A stretch of DNA of 64,000 bases from Aequorivita lipolytica. Its GTDB lineage: Bacteria > Bacteroidota > Bacteroidia > Flavobacteriales > Flavobacteriaceae. Where the stretch lies: contig NZ_VORU01000002.1 of assembly GCF_007997135.1 (NCBI RefSeq), positions 248,001 to 312,000 of the forward strand. The letters run 5' to 3'. Position 1 is the first letter of the stretch; every line of letters begins with the position of its first letter. The notes under the pieces are model-generated. The model saw nothing but the letters and a program-made list of their open reading frames with translations, made no database searches and was not told where the DNA came from. Positions 1 through 9,333 of this stretch are shown here, one piece after another. Both the position numbers and the translations under genes were made by a program.

Positions 1-933
1 GTAAAATTTGTTGCTGATTGCATTGGCCCAGTTGTTGAAAAAGCCGTGGCTGATTTAAAAAATGGAGAAATTCTTTTACTCGAAAACCTGCGTTATTATG
101 AAGAAGAAACAAAAGGCGATCGCGCTTTCGCCGAAAAACTTTCAAAATTTGGTGGTGTATACGTAAATGACGCCTTTGGAACCGCTCACCGTGCGCACGC
201 TTCCACGGCAATCATCGCTGAATTTTTTCCAAAAAACAAATGCTTCGGTTTATTGTTGGCTTCGGAAATAGAAAACGTAAAAAAAGTATTGGAAAAAAAC
301 GAAAAGCCTGTAACTGCTATAATTGGTGGAGCTAAGGTTTCTTCAAAAATCACTATAATTGAAAACATTCTAGACAAGATTGATCATTTAATTATTGGCG
401 GTGGGATGGCTTTTACTTTTATAAAAGCTCAAGGAGGTAAAATAGGAGATTCTTTGGTTGAAGACGATAAGCAGAATTTGGCGCTGGAAATTTTGGAAAT
501 AGCAAAAAATAAGGGTGTGGCAGTTCATTTGCCGGTTGATGCGATTATTGCTGATAGTTTTGCAGAAACTGCTAACACACAAATCTCCCCGGTGAACAAT
601 ATTCCCGACGGCTGGATGGGACTCGATGTGGGCCCAAGAACAAATGAAATTTTCGCGGATGTACTTGCCGAATCAAAAACTATTTTGTGGAATGGTCCGG
701 TGGGCGTGTTTGAAATGGAAAAATTTGCAGAAGGAACCAAAATCTTAGGAAAAAACATCGCTAAAGCAACTGAAAACGGTGCTTTCTCGTTAGTTGGAGG
801 TGGAGACTCTGTGGCGGCTGTCCAGAAATTTAAACTTGCAGATAAGGTTAGTTATGTATCCACCGGAGGTGGGGCAATGTTAGAAATGCTCGAAGGCAAG
901 ACACTGCCCGGCATTAAAGCTTTATTAGAATAA
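1..933 (+). CDS. pgk: Phosphoglycerate kinase, 3' part
   Basis: Glycolytic and gluconeogenic enzyme that transfers phosphate between 1,3-bisphosphoglycerate and ADP in the cytoplasm. The window opens inside the gene: the frame is open from base 1 and the first codons ([10 protein letters not shown]) already match the family, so about 90-100 N-terminal residues are missing. Visible landmarks are the ENLRYY segment, GGAKVSSKI, the GLDVGP stretch, WNGPVGVFE and the C-terminal nucleotide-binding loop GGGDSVAAV followed by STGGGAMLE. The gene ends at a TAA and is followed by a 186-base gap with a hairpin. No sign of damage; only the window edge truncates it. Confidence 0.97.
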   Translation, partial: VKFVADCIGPVVEKAVADLKNGEILLLENLRYYEEETKGDRAFAEKLSKFGGVYVNDAFGTAHRAHASTAIIAEFFPKNKCFGLLLASEIENVKKVLEKNEKPVTAIIGGAKVSSKITIIENILDKIDHLIIGGGMAFTFIKAQGGKIGDSLVEDDKQNLALEILEIAKNKGVAVHLPVDAIIADSFAETANTQISPVNNIPDGWMGLDVGPRTNEIFADVLAESKTILWNGPVGVFEMEKFAEGTKILGKNIAKATENGAFSLVGGGDSVAAVQKFKLADKVSYVSTGGGAMLEMLEGKTLPGIKALLE

Positions 934-972
934 AAGTTAAATATCACAATATTAGACTTTTGAGTATAAAAT

Positions 973-1002
973 TTGCTTAATTTCGCAAAATAATTATTTT
1001 TG
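973..1002 (+). promoter_or_regulatory. Bacteroidota-type promoter upstream of the transglycosylase gene
   Basis: TTG at 973-975 is followed after 19 bases by TATTTTTG (995-1002). This fits the known -33 TTG / -7 TAnnTTTG pattern of Flavobacterium and Bacteroides sigma factors. It would start RNA near 1008, before the hairpin at 1027-1056, so that hairpin would lie in the leader of the next gene. Confidence 0.6.
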
Positions 1003-1026
1003 ATAAAATTTTTTATTGAAAAAAAC

Positions 1027-1063
1027 GTTTCATTTTTTAGGAACCTAAAATGAAGCCTTTTTT
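1027..1063 (+). terminator. Hairpin with T-run after pgk
   Basis: TTTCATTTT(TT)AGG pairs with CCTAAAATGAAG across a two-base loop, with two unpaired T in the left arm, and the hairpin is followed by CCTTTTTTT. It is a likely rho-independent terminator for pgk. A good promoter lies just before it (973-1002), so it could also act as a leader attenuator for the gene starting at 1120. Confidence 0.6.
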
Positions 1064-1119
1064 TAATAGTGTAACAATCAGGCGAATTTGCCAAAATCCC
1101 CAAACGCAATCAATAGCTG

Positions 1120-2685
1120 ATGAAACTAAACAAAATCCTTCCCCTTATGCTGCTGCTAGCCTGCAGTATGAGTTTTGCCCAACAAGGCAAAAAGCAGAGC
1201 AAGAAGCTGAACACAAAAAAAATTCAGATTGTTGATTCCATTAAAGTTTCAAAAATTGCTGAGGAATTACCCTCAACAGTGGTGGCTACCTCCTTTAAGG
1301 ATAGCACAGTTTTTAACTTGAAAGATATGGCCCTAGCCCGTAAAAAGGATAGTCTCTGGCTAAAAGAACTCTACAAATCTGATCTTTTTGAAGATATATA
1401 CAACAGCGTAGCAAACCAAGATTTTGATCCCGTAGATTACGATGAACTCCCCACAGAATTATTAAAGCAACGTCTAAAGGAACTAGATGCCCGAACACCA
1501 TTTAAAGTAGAATACAATCCTTCCTTAGAAAGTGTAATTAAGCAATATCTTAAGAATCGTCGTAGAGGGTTGGAGCGTTTAATGGGACTAAGTGAATATT
1601 ATTTCCCTTTGTTTGAACAAGAACTAGACAAGCACAACTTGCCTTTAGAATTAAAATATCTAGCTGTTATTGAATCTGCCTTAAATCCTCGAGCCCAGTC
1701 AAGGGTTGGTGCCACAGGACTATGGCAGTTTATGTTTCCTACTGGCAAAATGTTCGGATTGGATGTTAGCTCTTATGTTGATGAGCGTTCAGATCCATAT
1801 CTTGCAACAGAAGCCGCCTGTAAATACTTAAAGAGTTTAAACACTAGCTTCAACGATTGGGATTTGGCACTTGCTGCTTATAATTCTGGCCCTGGAAATG
1901 TTTCAAAAGCAATTCGTCGTTCCGGTGGAAAAACCGATTATTGGAAGCTTCGAGATTATCTTCCGCGTGAAACTGCAGGCTATGTGCCAGCATTTTTGGC
2001 TACAATGTATATTTTTGAATATGCACAGGAGCACGGCTTTAAAAAGCAAGCCGCAAGAATTCCTTTTGTAGCCACAGACACCATCCGTGTTAAACAACAA
2101 ATTACTTTAGATCAAGTTGCAAAACTTACCAATCTTGACAGAGAAGAGCTTGAGTTCCTTAATCCATCGTACAAACTGGGTATTATACCTGTAGTAAAGA
2201 ATGAAAACTACGTGCTTAGGCTTCCTCTAACGGCTGTTGGAGCCTTTGTAAATAACGAAGATGCTATATATACATTTGCACAAGAAGAGCAGGACGAAAC
2301 CGAGAAAGCATTGCCTGAATTGTTTGAGCAACCTGAAAAAATACGCTACCGTGTAAAAAGAGGCGATTACCTCGGCAGAATTGCGGAACGATACGGTGTG
2401 GGCGTAAGCGAAGTAAGAAGTTGGAATGGGATGCGTAGCAACACTGTTAAAGTAGGTCAGAACTTAATCATTTACCCGAAAAAAAGCACTCAGGATATAG
2501 CTAGTAACGCTCCTGTGCAGACCAGTAATTCTTCCGAAAAGACTTACACCGTCCGCAACGGTGATTCATTGTGGAGCATTTCACAAAAATTTCCTGGAGT
2601 TTCAGTCCAAAATATCAAAAAATGGAACGATATTAGTGGTACTAACTTAAAGCCTGGAACTAAACTGAAAATTCTAAAAGGATAG
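1120..2685 (+). CDS. Lytic murein transglycosylase with two LysM domains (MltD-like)
   Basis: Periplasmic enzyme expected to cleave the MurNAc-GlcNAc bond of peptidoglycan. Residues 1-20 form a signal peptide ending ACSMSFAQ; a cysteine at 15 could be a lipobox, but the fit is loose. The SLT domain has the catalytic Glu at 185 (AVIESALNP), then GATGLWQFM (198-206) and AAYNSGPGNV (252-261). Two LysM peptidoglycan-binding repeats lie at about 408-453 and 474-520. Length, 521 aa, and domain order match MltD-type proteins. The start at 1120 gives a proper signal peptide; an overlapping frame at 1050 does not encode this protein. Confidence 0.92.
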   Translation: MKLNKILPLMLLLACSMSFAQQGKKQSKKLNTKKIQIVDSIKVSKIAEELPSTVVATSFKDSTVFNLKDMALARKKDSLWLKELYKSDLFEDIYNSVANQDFDPVDYDELPTELLKQRLKELDARTPFKVEYNPSLESVIKQYLKNRRRGLERLMGLSEYYFPLFEQELDKHNLPLELKYLAVIESALNPRAQSRVGATGLWQFMFPTGKMFGLDVSSYVDERSDPYLATEAACKYLKSLNTSFNDWDLALAAYNSGPGNVSKAIRRSGGKTDYWKLRDYLPRETAGYVPAFLATMYIFEYAQEHGFKKQAARIPFVATDTIRVKQQITLDQVAKLTNLDREELEFLNPSYKLGIIPVVKNENYVLRLPLTAVGAFVNNEDAIYTFAQEEQDETEKALPELFEQPEKIRYRVKRGDYLGRIAERYGVGVSEVRSWNGMRSNTVKVGQNLIIYPKKSTQDIASNAPVQTSNSSEKTYTVRNGDSLWSISQKFPGVSVQNIKKWNDISGTNLKPGTKLKILKG

Positions 2686-2795
2686 TTCCAAAAAATATCC
2701 TTTAAATGAAACATCCACTAATAAATTCTTCTTATATATTCCAAACATTATATAAAGATGTTCCATCTGTCAATAAAAACAGGTATAATCGTCGG

Positions 2796-3773
2796 ATGGA
2801 ACTAATCAATATTGTATTGCTGTTGCTTCTTGTTGCATTATCTTCTTGCAATGAAAACGGTAAAAGGGACAAATCGCTTGTTCCCAATTCTGTAGGAAAC
2901 ATTAATGCCCTTCAAATAATTACACCCAACGATCTTTGGAACGGTGTGGTGGGTGAAGCCATCCGAAATAACTTCGCAGCGCCCACAGATGGTCTTCCGC
3001 AAGACGAACCACTTTTTTCAATGAGCCAAATGCCACCGGACGCTTTTACGGGTTTTGCCCGTAGTAACAGGCTTTTTTTATATGTGGTTTTAAGTGAAGA
3101 AGACAAGGTTACCGTGGCTACTGATGAATATGCCAAACCTCAAGCTGGGGCAATAATAAAAGCTTCTTCCGAAGAAAAATTGGTAGAACTTATAAATAAA
3201 AATGCTGCACAAATCATAGATTCTTTTCACGCTTCCGAAATAAAGGAACGCCAACGAAGAACTGCTATTTCCCTCATGAAAACCGATTCGCTTAAAAAAG
3301 TAATGGGCGTTAGTATGCAAATTCCGAGTGCTTATAGAATAGCAAAGGCCACCGACAGTTTTTTCTGGATGCGGAAGGATTTAAAGGATGGTACAACAAA
3401 TATTCTGGTATATGAAGTGCCATTATCGATGATTACAAGCGACAGTACAGCGGTTGGAGATATTATTAAAATTCGCGATTCAATTGGGAGCAGACTATTA
3501 CCGGTGGAAGATGACGGCCAGTTTATTACTGAAGATGCATACGCCCCGTATCTTTTCAAAACAAAAATTGATGGAAAATTTGCTTATGAAACTAAGGGAA
3601 CTTGGGAAGTAAAAGACGACTGGATGGGAGGCCCCTTCGTAAACTATGCCGTGCGGGACGAAAAAAACAATCGCTATTTGATAATAGAAGGTTTTACGTA
3701 TGCTCCTGCAGTAGCCAAAAGAGATCTTCAATTTGAGTTGGAATCAATATTGAATTCCGCCAAAATAGAATAG
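2796..3773 (+). CDS. DUF4837 family lipoprotein
   Basis: Conserved Bacteroidota lipoprotein of unknown function. The frame is open from 2706, but the ATG at 2796 gives a short lipoprotein signal peptide (MELINIVLLLLLVALSSC, Cys at 18), so I chose it; the 30 residues upstream are charged and would spoil the signal. The mature part has no transmembrane segment and few clear motifs (TKGTWEVKDDWMGGPFVNY near the C-terminus resembles the DUF4837 family as I remember it). It lies 110 bases after the transglycosylase gene on the same strand and ends before a strong bidirectional terminator. Confidence 0.75.
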   Translation: MELINIVLLLLLVALSSCNENGKRDKSLVPNSVGNINALQIITPNDLWNGVVGEAIRNNFAAPTDGLPQDEPLFSMSQMPPDAFTGFARSNRLFLYVVLSEEDKVTVATDEYAKPQAGAIIKASSEEKLVELINKNAAQIIDSFHASEIKERQRRTAISLMKTDSLKKVMGVSMQIPSAYRIAKATDSFFWMRKDLKDGTTNILVYEVPLSMITSDSTAVGDIIKIRDSIGSRLLPVEDDGQFITEDAYAPYLFKTKIDGKFAYETKGTWEVKDDWMGGPFVNYAVRDEKNNRYLIIEGFTYAPAVAKRDLQFELESILNSAKIE

Positions 3774-3785
3774 ATTTCAGGAAAG

Positions 3786-3840
3786 TATTTCAAAAAAAGA
3801 GCCTTTCAGTTTAATGCTGAAAGGCTCTTTTTTTGAAATA
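3786..3840. terminator. Bidirectional terminator between DUF4837 and tatA
   Basis: A perfect 24-base-pair stem (3786-3809 with 3817-3840) around a 7-base loop. The core AGAGCCTTTCAG is flanked by A7 on the left and T7 on the right, so it can terminate both the rightward DUF4837 transcript and the leftward tatA transcript. Confidence 0.9.
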
Positions 3841-3852
3841 AAAACAAGTTTT

Positions 3853-4044
3853 TTATTTGTTATCGTCAATCTTTTTATCCGCTGGTTCTTCTTTAGACGC
3901 ATCCTTAAATTCTTTAAGTCCGCTACCCAAACCGCGCATAAGCTCCGGGATTTTCTTTCCGCCGAAAAGCAATAAAACGATCACTACAATCAATATAATT
4001 TGCCAAGGGCCAATAACACCTAAAGGAATAAATAATGCAATCAT
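3853..4044 (-). CDS. tatA: Sec-independent protein translocase subunit TatA
   Basis: Small single-pass membrane protein, 63 aa, that oligomerises to move folded twin-arginine substrates across the inner membrane. An N-terminal hydrophobic helix (about residues 2-27, [19 protein letters not shown]) is followed by the [20 protein letters not shown] hinge and amphipathic helix typical of TatA, then a short charged tail. It is convergent with DUF4837 and divergent from the M23 peptidase gene. No tatC is in the window, so the rest of the translocase is elsewhere. Confidence 0.93.
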   Translation of the reverse strand: MIALFIPLGVIGPWQIILIVVIVLLLFGGKKIPELMRGLGSGLKEFKDASKEEPADKKIDDNK

Positions 4045-4065
4045 AATTTTGAATATTTAATTAAG

Positions 4066-4094
4066 CAAAGGTAACAAGAAATGTTTAGATACAA
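4066..4094 (-). promoter_or_regulatory. tatA promoter
   Basis: Read on the minus strand, TTG (4094-4092) is followed after 18 bases by TACCTTTG (4073-4066). This is a good match to the -33/-7 pattern and lies 21 bases before the tatA start. Confidence 0.65.
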
Positions 4095-4136
4095 CGTTTT
4101 GAGGTTAACTTTAGCATATAGCGCTTTAGTTTATTT

Positions 4137-4144
4137 TATATTTG
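4137..4144 (+). promoter_or_regulatory. -7 box for the M23 peptidase operon
   Basis: TATATTTG matches TAnnTTTG and lies 19 bases before the ATG at 4164. I see no good TTG at the right distance, so the -33 half is weak. It argues that translation begins at 4164 rather than the in-frame TTG at 4155. Confidence 0.45.
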
Positions 4145-4163
4145 CAAAAAGCAATTGCAGATT

Positions 4164-5027
4164 ATGACCCAAAAAGAAAAAAGAGCCAAAAAGTTCAAAA
4201 AGAAGCTTCTGCACAAATACCGATTGGTAATTTTAAACGAAGAAACCTTTGAAGAGCGTTTTTCGTTTAAGCTAAATAGGTTAAATGTTTTTGTTTTCAG
4301 TATTCTTTTTGCTTTGTTTCTCATTTTAACAACTACGTTTATCATCGCATTTACGCCTCTTCGGGAGTATATTCCTGGCTATTCCTCAACCGCCTTAAAA
4401 AAGAAAGCCACACAATTGGCGTACAAAACAGATTCACTTCAAAAGATTCTCTATGTAAATGAGCAATACCTCACCTCAATCAAAAAAGTACTTACAGGCG
4501 ATGTTAAAACCGTGAATTTCAACAAAGATTCTCTTATTGAGATTGCTAAAACAGATCCTTCCGTTTTAATACGAACTTCAAGAAAAGATTCCCTTTTGCG
4601 TCAAGCTGTTGCAAAGGAAGATAAATATAACCCACTTATTGCGCCCAAAGTTCAGCAATACGCACTTTTTGCACCGGTAAAAGGCACCATCACTGAAAAC
4701 TATGATTCACAAGCAAAGCACTATGCGGTGGACGTGGTAACCATAAAAGATTCGCCAGTAAAGGCAGTAGCAGACGGCACAGTTATTTTTGCGGAATGGA
4801 CGGTCGCCACTGGTTACGTTATTATTTTGAAACATGATAACAACTTAATTTCAGTTTATAAACACAACGCAATGCTCACCAAAGAACAGGGCGAAACTGT
4901 AAAAGCCGGAGAAGTAATTGGTACCGTAGGTAATACGGGCGAACTCACCACAGGCCCACACCTTCATTTTGAATTGTGGCGAGATGGCTTTCCCGTAAAC
5001 CCAACAAGTTTTATTGATTTTGATTAA
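4164..5027 (+). CDS. M23 family (LytM/NlpD-type) metallopeptidase
   Basis: Membrane-anchored zinc peptidase expected to cut peptide cross-links in peptidoglycan or to activate amidases. The start at 4164 gives MTQKEKRAKKF, a basic cytoplasmic tail, then one transmembrane helix (about residues 42-63). A linker leads to the M23 domain, whose zinc-binding residues are visible: H186 and D190 (HYAVD) and the HLHFE motif near residues 266-270. Both metal-binding motifs are intact, so it should be active. It ends six bases before the ATG of the GH3 gene, which suggests one operon. Confidence 0.9.
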   Translation: MTQKEKRAKKFKKKLLHKYRLVILNEETFEERFSFKLNRLNVFVFSILFALFLILTTTFIIAFTPLREYIPGYSSTALKKKATQLAYKTDSLQKILYVNEQYLTSIKKVLTGDVKTVNFNKDSLIEIAKTDPSVLIRTSRKDSLLRQAVAKEDKYNPLIAPKVQQYALFAPVKGTITENYDSQAKHYAVDVVTIKDSPVKAVADGTVIFAEWTVATGYVIILKHDNNLISVYKHNAMLTKEQGETVKAGEVIGTVGNTGELTTGPHLHFELWRDGFPVNPTSFIDFD

Positions 5028-5033
5028 TTGCTT

Positions 5034-6536
5034 ATGTCACTAAAGTCCGTTTCCGCTAAAATTTTCTCTAAAATTGTCGTACTCCGAATTAAAAAATGGG
5101 CCACAAATCCTGTTGAAACACAACAAAAAGTTTTTGAAAAACTAATTTCCAACGCAAAGAATACTGCTTTTGGAAAGGACCATAATTTTGAAAAGATTAA
5201 TTCCTTCGAAGAATTTACAAAACACGTTCCAGTTCGCGATTACGAAGATTTGAAACCTTACGTTGACCGTGTGGTTTCTGGAGAAGAAAACGTGCTGTGG
5301 CACGGAAAACCGCTCTATTTTGCTAAGACTTCAGGTACCACCTCAGGTGCTAAATACATTCCGCTAACCAAGGAATCTATGCCCCATCATATTGAAGCCG
5401 CCCGAAATGCAATTCTGTGCTATATCAATGAAACCGGAAAAGCAGATTTTGTAGATGGCAAAATGATTTTTCTACAGGGAAGCCCAGAAATGCAGGAAAA
5501 GAACGGTATAAAAGTGGGCAGACTTTCGGGAATTGTAGCACATTTCGTGCCTGCCTATCTTCAAAAAAACCGTTTGCCAAGTTTAGAAACCAATTGCATC
5601 GACGATTGGGAAACCAAAGTAGATGCCATTGTTGAAGAAACCAAAAACGAAGATATGACCGTAATCAGTGGCATTCCCTCGTGGGTTCAGATGTATTTTG
5701 AAAAACTTCAAAAAAATACCGGAAAGAAGGTTGGTGATCTTTTCAAAAATTTCAACCTTTTTATTTACGGCGGAGTCAACTATGAACCCTATCGCGCCAA
5801 ATTTGAAAATTTAATAGGAAGAAAAGTTGACAGCATCGAGCTGTTTCCCGCTAGTGAAGGGTTTTTCGCCTTCCAGGACAGTCAAAAGGAAAAGGGAATG
5901 TTATTGCTTTTGAATTCGGGAATTTTTTATGAATTCATTGAAGCTTCAACTTTTTTTGATGAAAACCCAAAACGGCTAACTATTGGCGAAGTAAAAACTG
6001 ATATAAACTATGTAATGATAATTTCAACAAATGCGGGGCTTTGGGCTTACAATTTGGGCGATACCGTGCAGTTTACTTCAACCAAACCATACCGCGTCAT
6101 GGTTTCGGGAAGAATAAAGCATTTTATTTCTGCTTTTGGCGAACACGTAATTGGTAAAGAGGTAGAGGAAGCGATGAACAAAGCGATGGCAAAATTCAAT
6201 TTTTCCATTACTGAATTCACGGTTGCGCCGCATATTATTCCTTCCGAAGAAAATCTGCCATATCACGAATGGCTTGTAGAATTCGATAATATTCCAGATA
6301 GCCTTCAGCAAGTAGCTATTTTACTCGATGCTGAAATGCAGCAACAAAACTCGTATTACTTCGATTTAATTAAAGGAAAAGTATTGCAGCCACTAAAAAT
6401 CACTACCCTTAAAAGAGATAGTTTTCAGCATTATATGAAATCTCAAGGCAAGTTGGGTGGGCAAAACAAAGTGCCACGTCTTGCTAATGACCGCAAAATC
6501 GCTGACGCTTTAATACAAATGCAGCCTCAAAATTAG
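5034..6536 (+). CDS. GH3-domain protein (GH3 auxin-responsive promoter family)
   Basis: Member of the GH3 superfamily of adenylate-forming acyl-acid amido synthetases, best known from plants where they join auxin or jasmonate to amino acids. The bacterial substrates are unknown. The start at 5034 (MSLKSVSAKIF) is preferred over the TTG at 5028. Family signatures are the phosphate-binding TSGTTSGAKYIPLT near residue 100, the YGGVNYEPYR region, ELFPASEGFFAFQ and the C-terminal FISAFGEHVIGKEVEEAM, which together form the ATP site. About 500 aa, normal for bacterial GH3. It follows the M23 gene by six bases. A candidate -7 box for the next gene (TATCTTTG, 6540-6547) begins just past its stop. Confidence 0.88.
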   Translation: MSLKSVSAKIFSKIVVLRIKKWATNPVETQQKVFEKLISNAKNTAFGKDHNFEKINSFEEFTKHVPVRDYEDLKPYVDRVVSGEENVLWHGKPLYFAKTSGTTSGAKYIPLTKESMPHHIEAARNAILCYINETGKADFVDGKMIFLQGSPEMQEKNGIKVGRLSGIVAHFVPAYLQKNRLPSLETNCIDDWETKVDAIVEETKNEDMTVISGIPSWVQMYFEKLQKNTGKKVGDLFKNFNLFIYGGVNYEPYRAKFENLIGRKVDSIELFPASEGFFAFQDSQKEKGMLLLLNSGIFYEFIEASTFFDENPKRLTIGEVKTDINYVMIISTNAGLWAYNLGDTVQFTSTKPYRVMVSGRIKHFISAFGEHVIGKEVEEAMNKAMAKFNFSITEFTVAPHIIPSEENLPYHEWLVEFDNIPDSLQQVAILLDAEMQQQNSYYFDLIKGKVLQPLKITTLKRDSFQHYMKSQGKLGGQNKVPRLANDRKIADALIQMQPQN

Positions 6537-6553
6537 TGTTATCTTTGCACCCA

Positions 6554-8254
6554 ATGAATAAATTGAATTCACATACCCGTACTCGCGCGCAGGAAAGTAC
6601 ACAAGCTATTGAGCGATTGTATATAACCATGCGCCATCTTTTTAATCGTGGGTTTTACAAGCCTATGGGAGTTTCTGGAGAAACACTGCGCGAATCGTTA
6701 CTAATGCTTCGTCCTGAAATTTATGGCTCCATAAAAGAAGACAAAATTGAATTGCAAGGCTTGCTTTACGTAATGGACCGTTTGCCGTATGGAATAGAGG
6801 AATGCAGGTTTATCAACTTAACCAGCGATGAAGGCTACAAAAACTCACATTTCGAACCAATAATTCCATTGAAACGCCGCAGAAACTGTTACCGCATAGA
6901 TTCGGAACAGATGAATATTGAAATCACCCGCGGACGTTCAGAAATCTATGATATACTTACACACTTAACCTTCCTCTTCATCGAATCGCATAAGATTATG
7001 AAGCAGGTGCTCATCAACGAGAATGGCGAAGTGATCCGCGATTGGAAAAAACTGGAACAAGCAGTACTTAAAAAAGGCAAGCTTACGCAGGAAGAAAAAG
7101 AAGTAGCCTTAACGCACACTGCGAATTTCCTTGGAAGAACTTTTCAGGAAGTAAAAAATGTGTATCCATTTTTCGCAAGTGAAAAGAACGAGAACCGCTT
7201 CTTCAATATTATCTACTTTTTGGGAAAACTGGCTATCGATGAAATTATTGAAGACAATCAGCGTATAATTACCTTCAGTCCAGTGCTGCGCGAACGTTTA
7301 GGCCATCACATCCACGGAGAACTTTGGGCTTTTAACATAAAACAAACTTTACAGGAAAAAGGTTTATTGGAACGTCCAGTACATATTATAAGTGCAAATA
7401 TGCACAGTGTAATGAATAGCCTTTATGGCCCAAAAGCATTACCTACTGAGTTTTCCAAGAAAAAACCGATGGAGGTTTTTGAAGCCCTAAGCAGTCCTAT
7501 GAACTTAAAACTGCGTGAAAAAGTAACAAAAACCGCTTTGGCGGAAGGAATGATTTTCATTGAGGACCAGAGCGGAACTAATATTGATGTGCAAATAATC
7601 GATACCGCCAAAATTAAGCAGAGTGAATACACCGAAGGACTAAAAGAGCTTGAAGACTCAAAAAAACCTGTAATTGTTGTAATGGATTACGCCTTTGGCG
7701 AACAGGCATACGAAACTATGGACGAGCTTTTGAAACCTTTTGTAGATAATGATAAAAACCGCTATTTATTGAATGTAGTTTCTGTTTCTATAATGGGAAA
7801 AGCTGGAATTTTAGAAGGTGGAAAGGGCGATATTATGATTCCGTCAGCCCACGTTTTTGAAGGCACAGCAGATAATTACCCATTTAAAAATAAGTTGGAT
7901 AAGTCACATTTTAAAGATGATGATGTAAATGTCTACACCGGAACAATGATTTCAGTTTTGGGAACCTCACTCCAAAATCGCGATGTGCTTAAGTTTTTCC
8001 ACAATTCCACCTGGAACGTTATTGGGCTTGAGATGGAAGGTGCTCACTACCAAAAGGCAATTCAGGCAGCATCAAAAATACGCCGAAGTATTAGTCCGAA
8101 AGTTAAGGTTCGTTATGCTTATTACGCATCAGATAATCCATTGGAAACAGGAAGCACTTTGGCCTCGGGTGGATTGGGCACAACAGGTGTAAAACCTACC
8201 TATTTAATTACCGAAAAGATGTTAAAACAGATTTTAGACACTTCTAAAAATTAA
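6554..8254 (+). CDS. Nucleoside phosphorylase-fold protein, probably DUF6909 family
   Basis: A 567-aa protein with two parts. The N-terminal 250 or so residues are helical and match nothing I can name. The C-terminal part has the nucleosidase/phosphorylase hallmark GLEMEGAHY and a downstream YYASDNPLETG stretch. AMP nucleosidase is the usual transferred name, but the length and N-terminus differ from that enzyme, so the substrate is open. I recall this architecture as a Bacteroidota family called DUF6909 (moderately sure). The ATG at 6554 is chosen over the GTG at 6536, because TATCTTTG at 6540-6547 looks like its -7 box. Confidence 0.7.
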   Translation: MNKLNSHTRTRAQESTQAIERLYITMRHLFNRGFYKPMGVSGETLRESLLMLRPEIYGSIKEDKIELQGLLYVMDRLPYGIEECRFINLTSDEGYKNSHFEPIIPLKRRRNCYRIDSEQMNIEITRGRSEIYDILTHLTFLFIESHKIMKQVLINENGEVIRDWKKLEQAVLKKGKLTQEEKEVALTHTANFLGRTFQEVKNVYPFFASEKNENRFFNIIYFLGKLAIDEIIEDNQRIITFSPVLRERLGHHIHGELWAFNIKQTLQEKGLLERPVHIISANMHSVMNSLYGPKALPTEFSKKKPMEVFEALSSPMNLKLREKVTKTALAEGMIFIEDQSGTNIDVQIIDTAKIKQSEYTEGLKELEDSKKPVIVVMDYAFGEQAYETMDELLKPFVDNDKNRYLLNVVSVSIMGKAGILEGGKGDIMIPSAHVFEGTADNYPFKNKLDKSHFKDDDVNVYTGTMISVLGTSLQNRDVLKFFHNSTWNVIGLEMEGAHYQKAIQAASKIRRSISPKVKVRYAYYASDNPLETGSTLASGGLGTTGVKPTYLITEKMLKQILDTSKN

Positions 8255-8259
8255 TTTTA

Positions 8260-9267
8260 ATGAGTGATAAAGTACTGATTACCGGAGGCGCAGGATTCAT
8301 TGGCTCCAATTATGTGGAATACGTCCTTGAAAATTGGGAAGACGAAATTTTCGTGCTGGACAAGCTTACCTATGCCGGAAATCTAAAGAATTTGGAAGCT
8401 GTTTCAGACAAAATCACCTTTATAAAAGGAGATATTTGTGATGTGGAATTCATTCAAAATTTATTTAAAAAATATCAATTTCAAAAAGTAGTTCACTTTG
8501 CCGCCGAAAGCCATGTGGATAATTCTATTTCTGGCCCATCAGAATTTATACACACAAATATCGTTGGCACCTTCAATTTGCTTCAAAGTGCCTATAAAAC
8601 TTGGATGAGTGGCCCGAATGATATAAAAACTGAATTCAAAAACGCGCGTTTTCTGCATATTTCTACTGATGAAGTTTATGGCACCTTGGGCGAAACGGGT
8701 CTTTTTACGGAAGAAACGCCTTATGCACCCAACAGTCCGTACAGTGCTTCAAAAGCGTCTTCAGATTTTATTGTGCGCAGTTATTTTCATACATACGGTA
8801 TGCCGGTTGTAACAACAAACTGTTCCAATAATTACGGACCCAATCAGCATAAAGAAAAATTGATCCCAACCATTATTCGGAAAGCAATTTCGGGGGAAGC
8901 TATCCCAATTTATGGCGATGGAAAAAACGTTCGGGATTGGCTCTATGTAATGGACCATTGTAGCGGTATTTATTTGGCTTTGGAAGATGGAAAACTAGGC
9001 GAGACCTATAATATAGGAGGTCGCAATGAGCGTGAAAATCTTTATATTGCAAATGTTATCTGTGAATTTCTGGACGAAATGCTTCCGAAGAAAACTTCTT
9101 ATAAAGAGCAAATAACTTTTGTGAAAGACCGTCCTGGACACGATTTTAGATACGCCATTGACGCTTCAAAAATAGAAGAAGAATTGAGCTGGAAAGCGAA
9201 GGAGAATTTCGAAACTGGCATTCAGAAAACCATTGCTTGGTATTTGGAAAATAGAGATAGATTATAA
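8260..9267 (+). CDS. rfbB: dTDP-glucose 4,6-dehydratase
   Basis: Second step of dTDP-L-rhamnose synthesis: dehydrates dTDP-glucose to the 4-keto-6-deoxy sugar using bound NAD. Rossmann motif GGAGFIGSNYVEY near residue 8, HFAAESHVDNS, the STDEVYGTL strand with catalytic Asp-Glu, and the YSASKASSD motif with the SDR Tyr and Lys are all present. 335 aa, normal length. It starts five bases after the nucleosidase-like gene and opens the rfbB-A-C-D set; a palindromic repeat lies between it and rfbA. Confidence 0.96.
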   Translation: MSDKVLITGGAGFIGSNYVEYVLENWEDEIFVLDKLTYAGNLKNLEAVSDKITFIKGDICDVEFIQNLFKKYQFQKVVHFAAESHVDNSISGPSEFIHTNIVGTFNLLQSAYKTWMSGPNDIKTEFKNARFLHISTDEVYGTLGETGLFTEETPYAPNSPYSASKASSDFIVRSYFHTYGMPVVTTNCSNNYGPNQHKEKLIPTIIRKAISGEAIPIYGDGKNVRDWLYVMDHCSGIYLALEDGKLGETYNIGGRNERENLYIANVICEFLDEMLPKKTSYKEQITFVKDRPGHDFRYAIDASKIEEELSWKAKENFETGIQKTIAWYLENRDRL

Positions 9268-9273
9268 TTTAAG

Positions 9274-9319
9274 CCACGAATTCACGAATATTTATGCATA
9301 AGTATTCGTGAATTCATGG
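9274..9319. repeat. Palindromic intergenic repeat (CACGAAT family, copy 1)
   Basis: The 17-base arm CCACGAATTCACGAATA (9274-9290) pairs with 9303-9319 with one mismatch. The loop itself contains the palindrome TTATGCATAA. A related copy is at 58158-58205. The ATG at 9316 lies inside the right arm, which argues against it as the rfbA start. Confidence 0.85.
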
Positions 9320-9333
9320 TAAAACAACAACGC

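Noticed and set aside
6536-8254. Plain AMP nucleosidase (Amn) for the gene at 6554
   Set aside because: The phosphorylase-type motif is present, but length and N-terminal half do not match Amn, so the narrower name is not supported.
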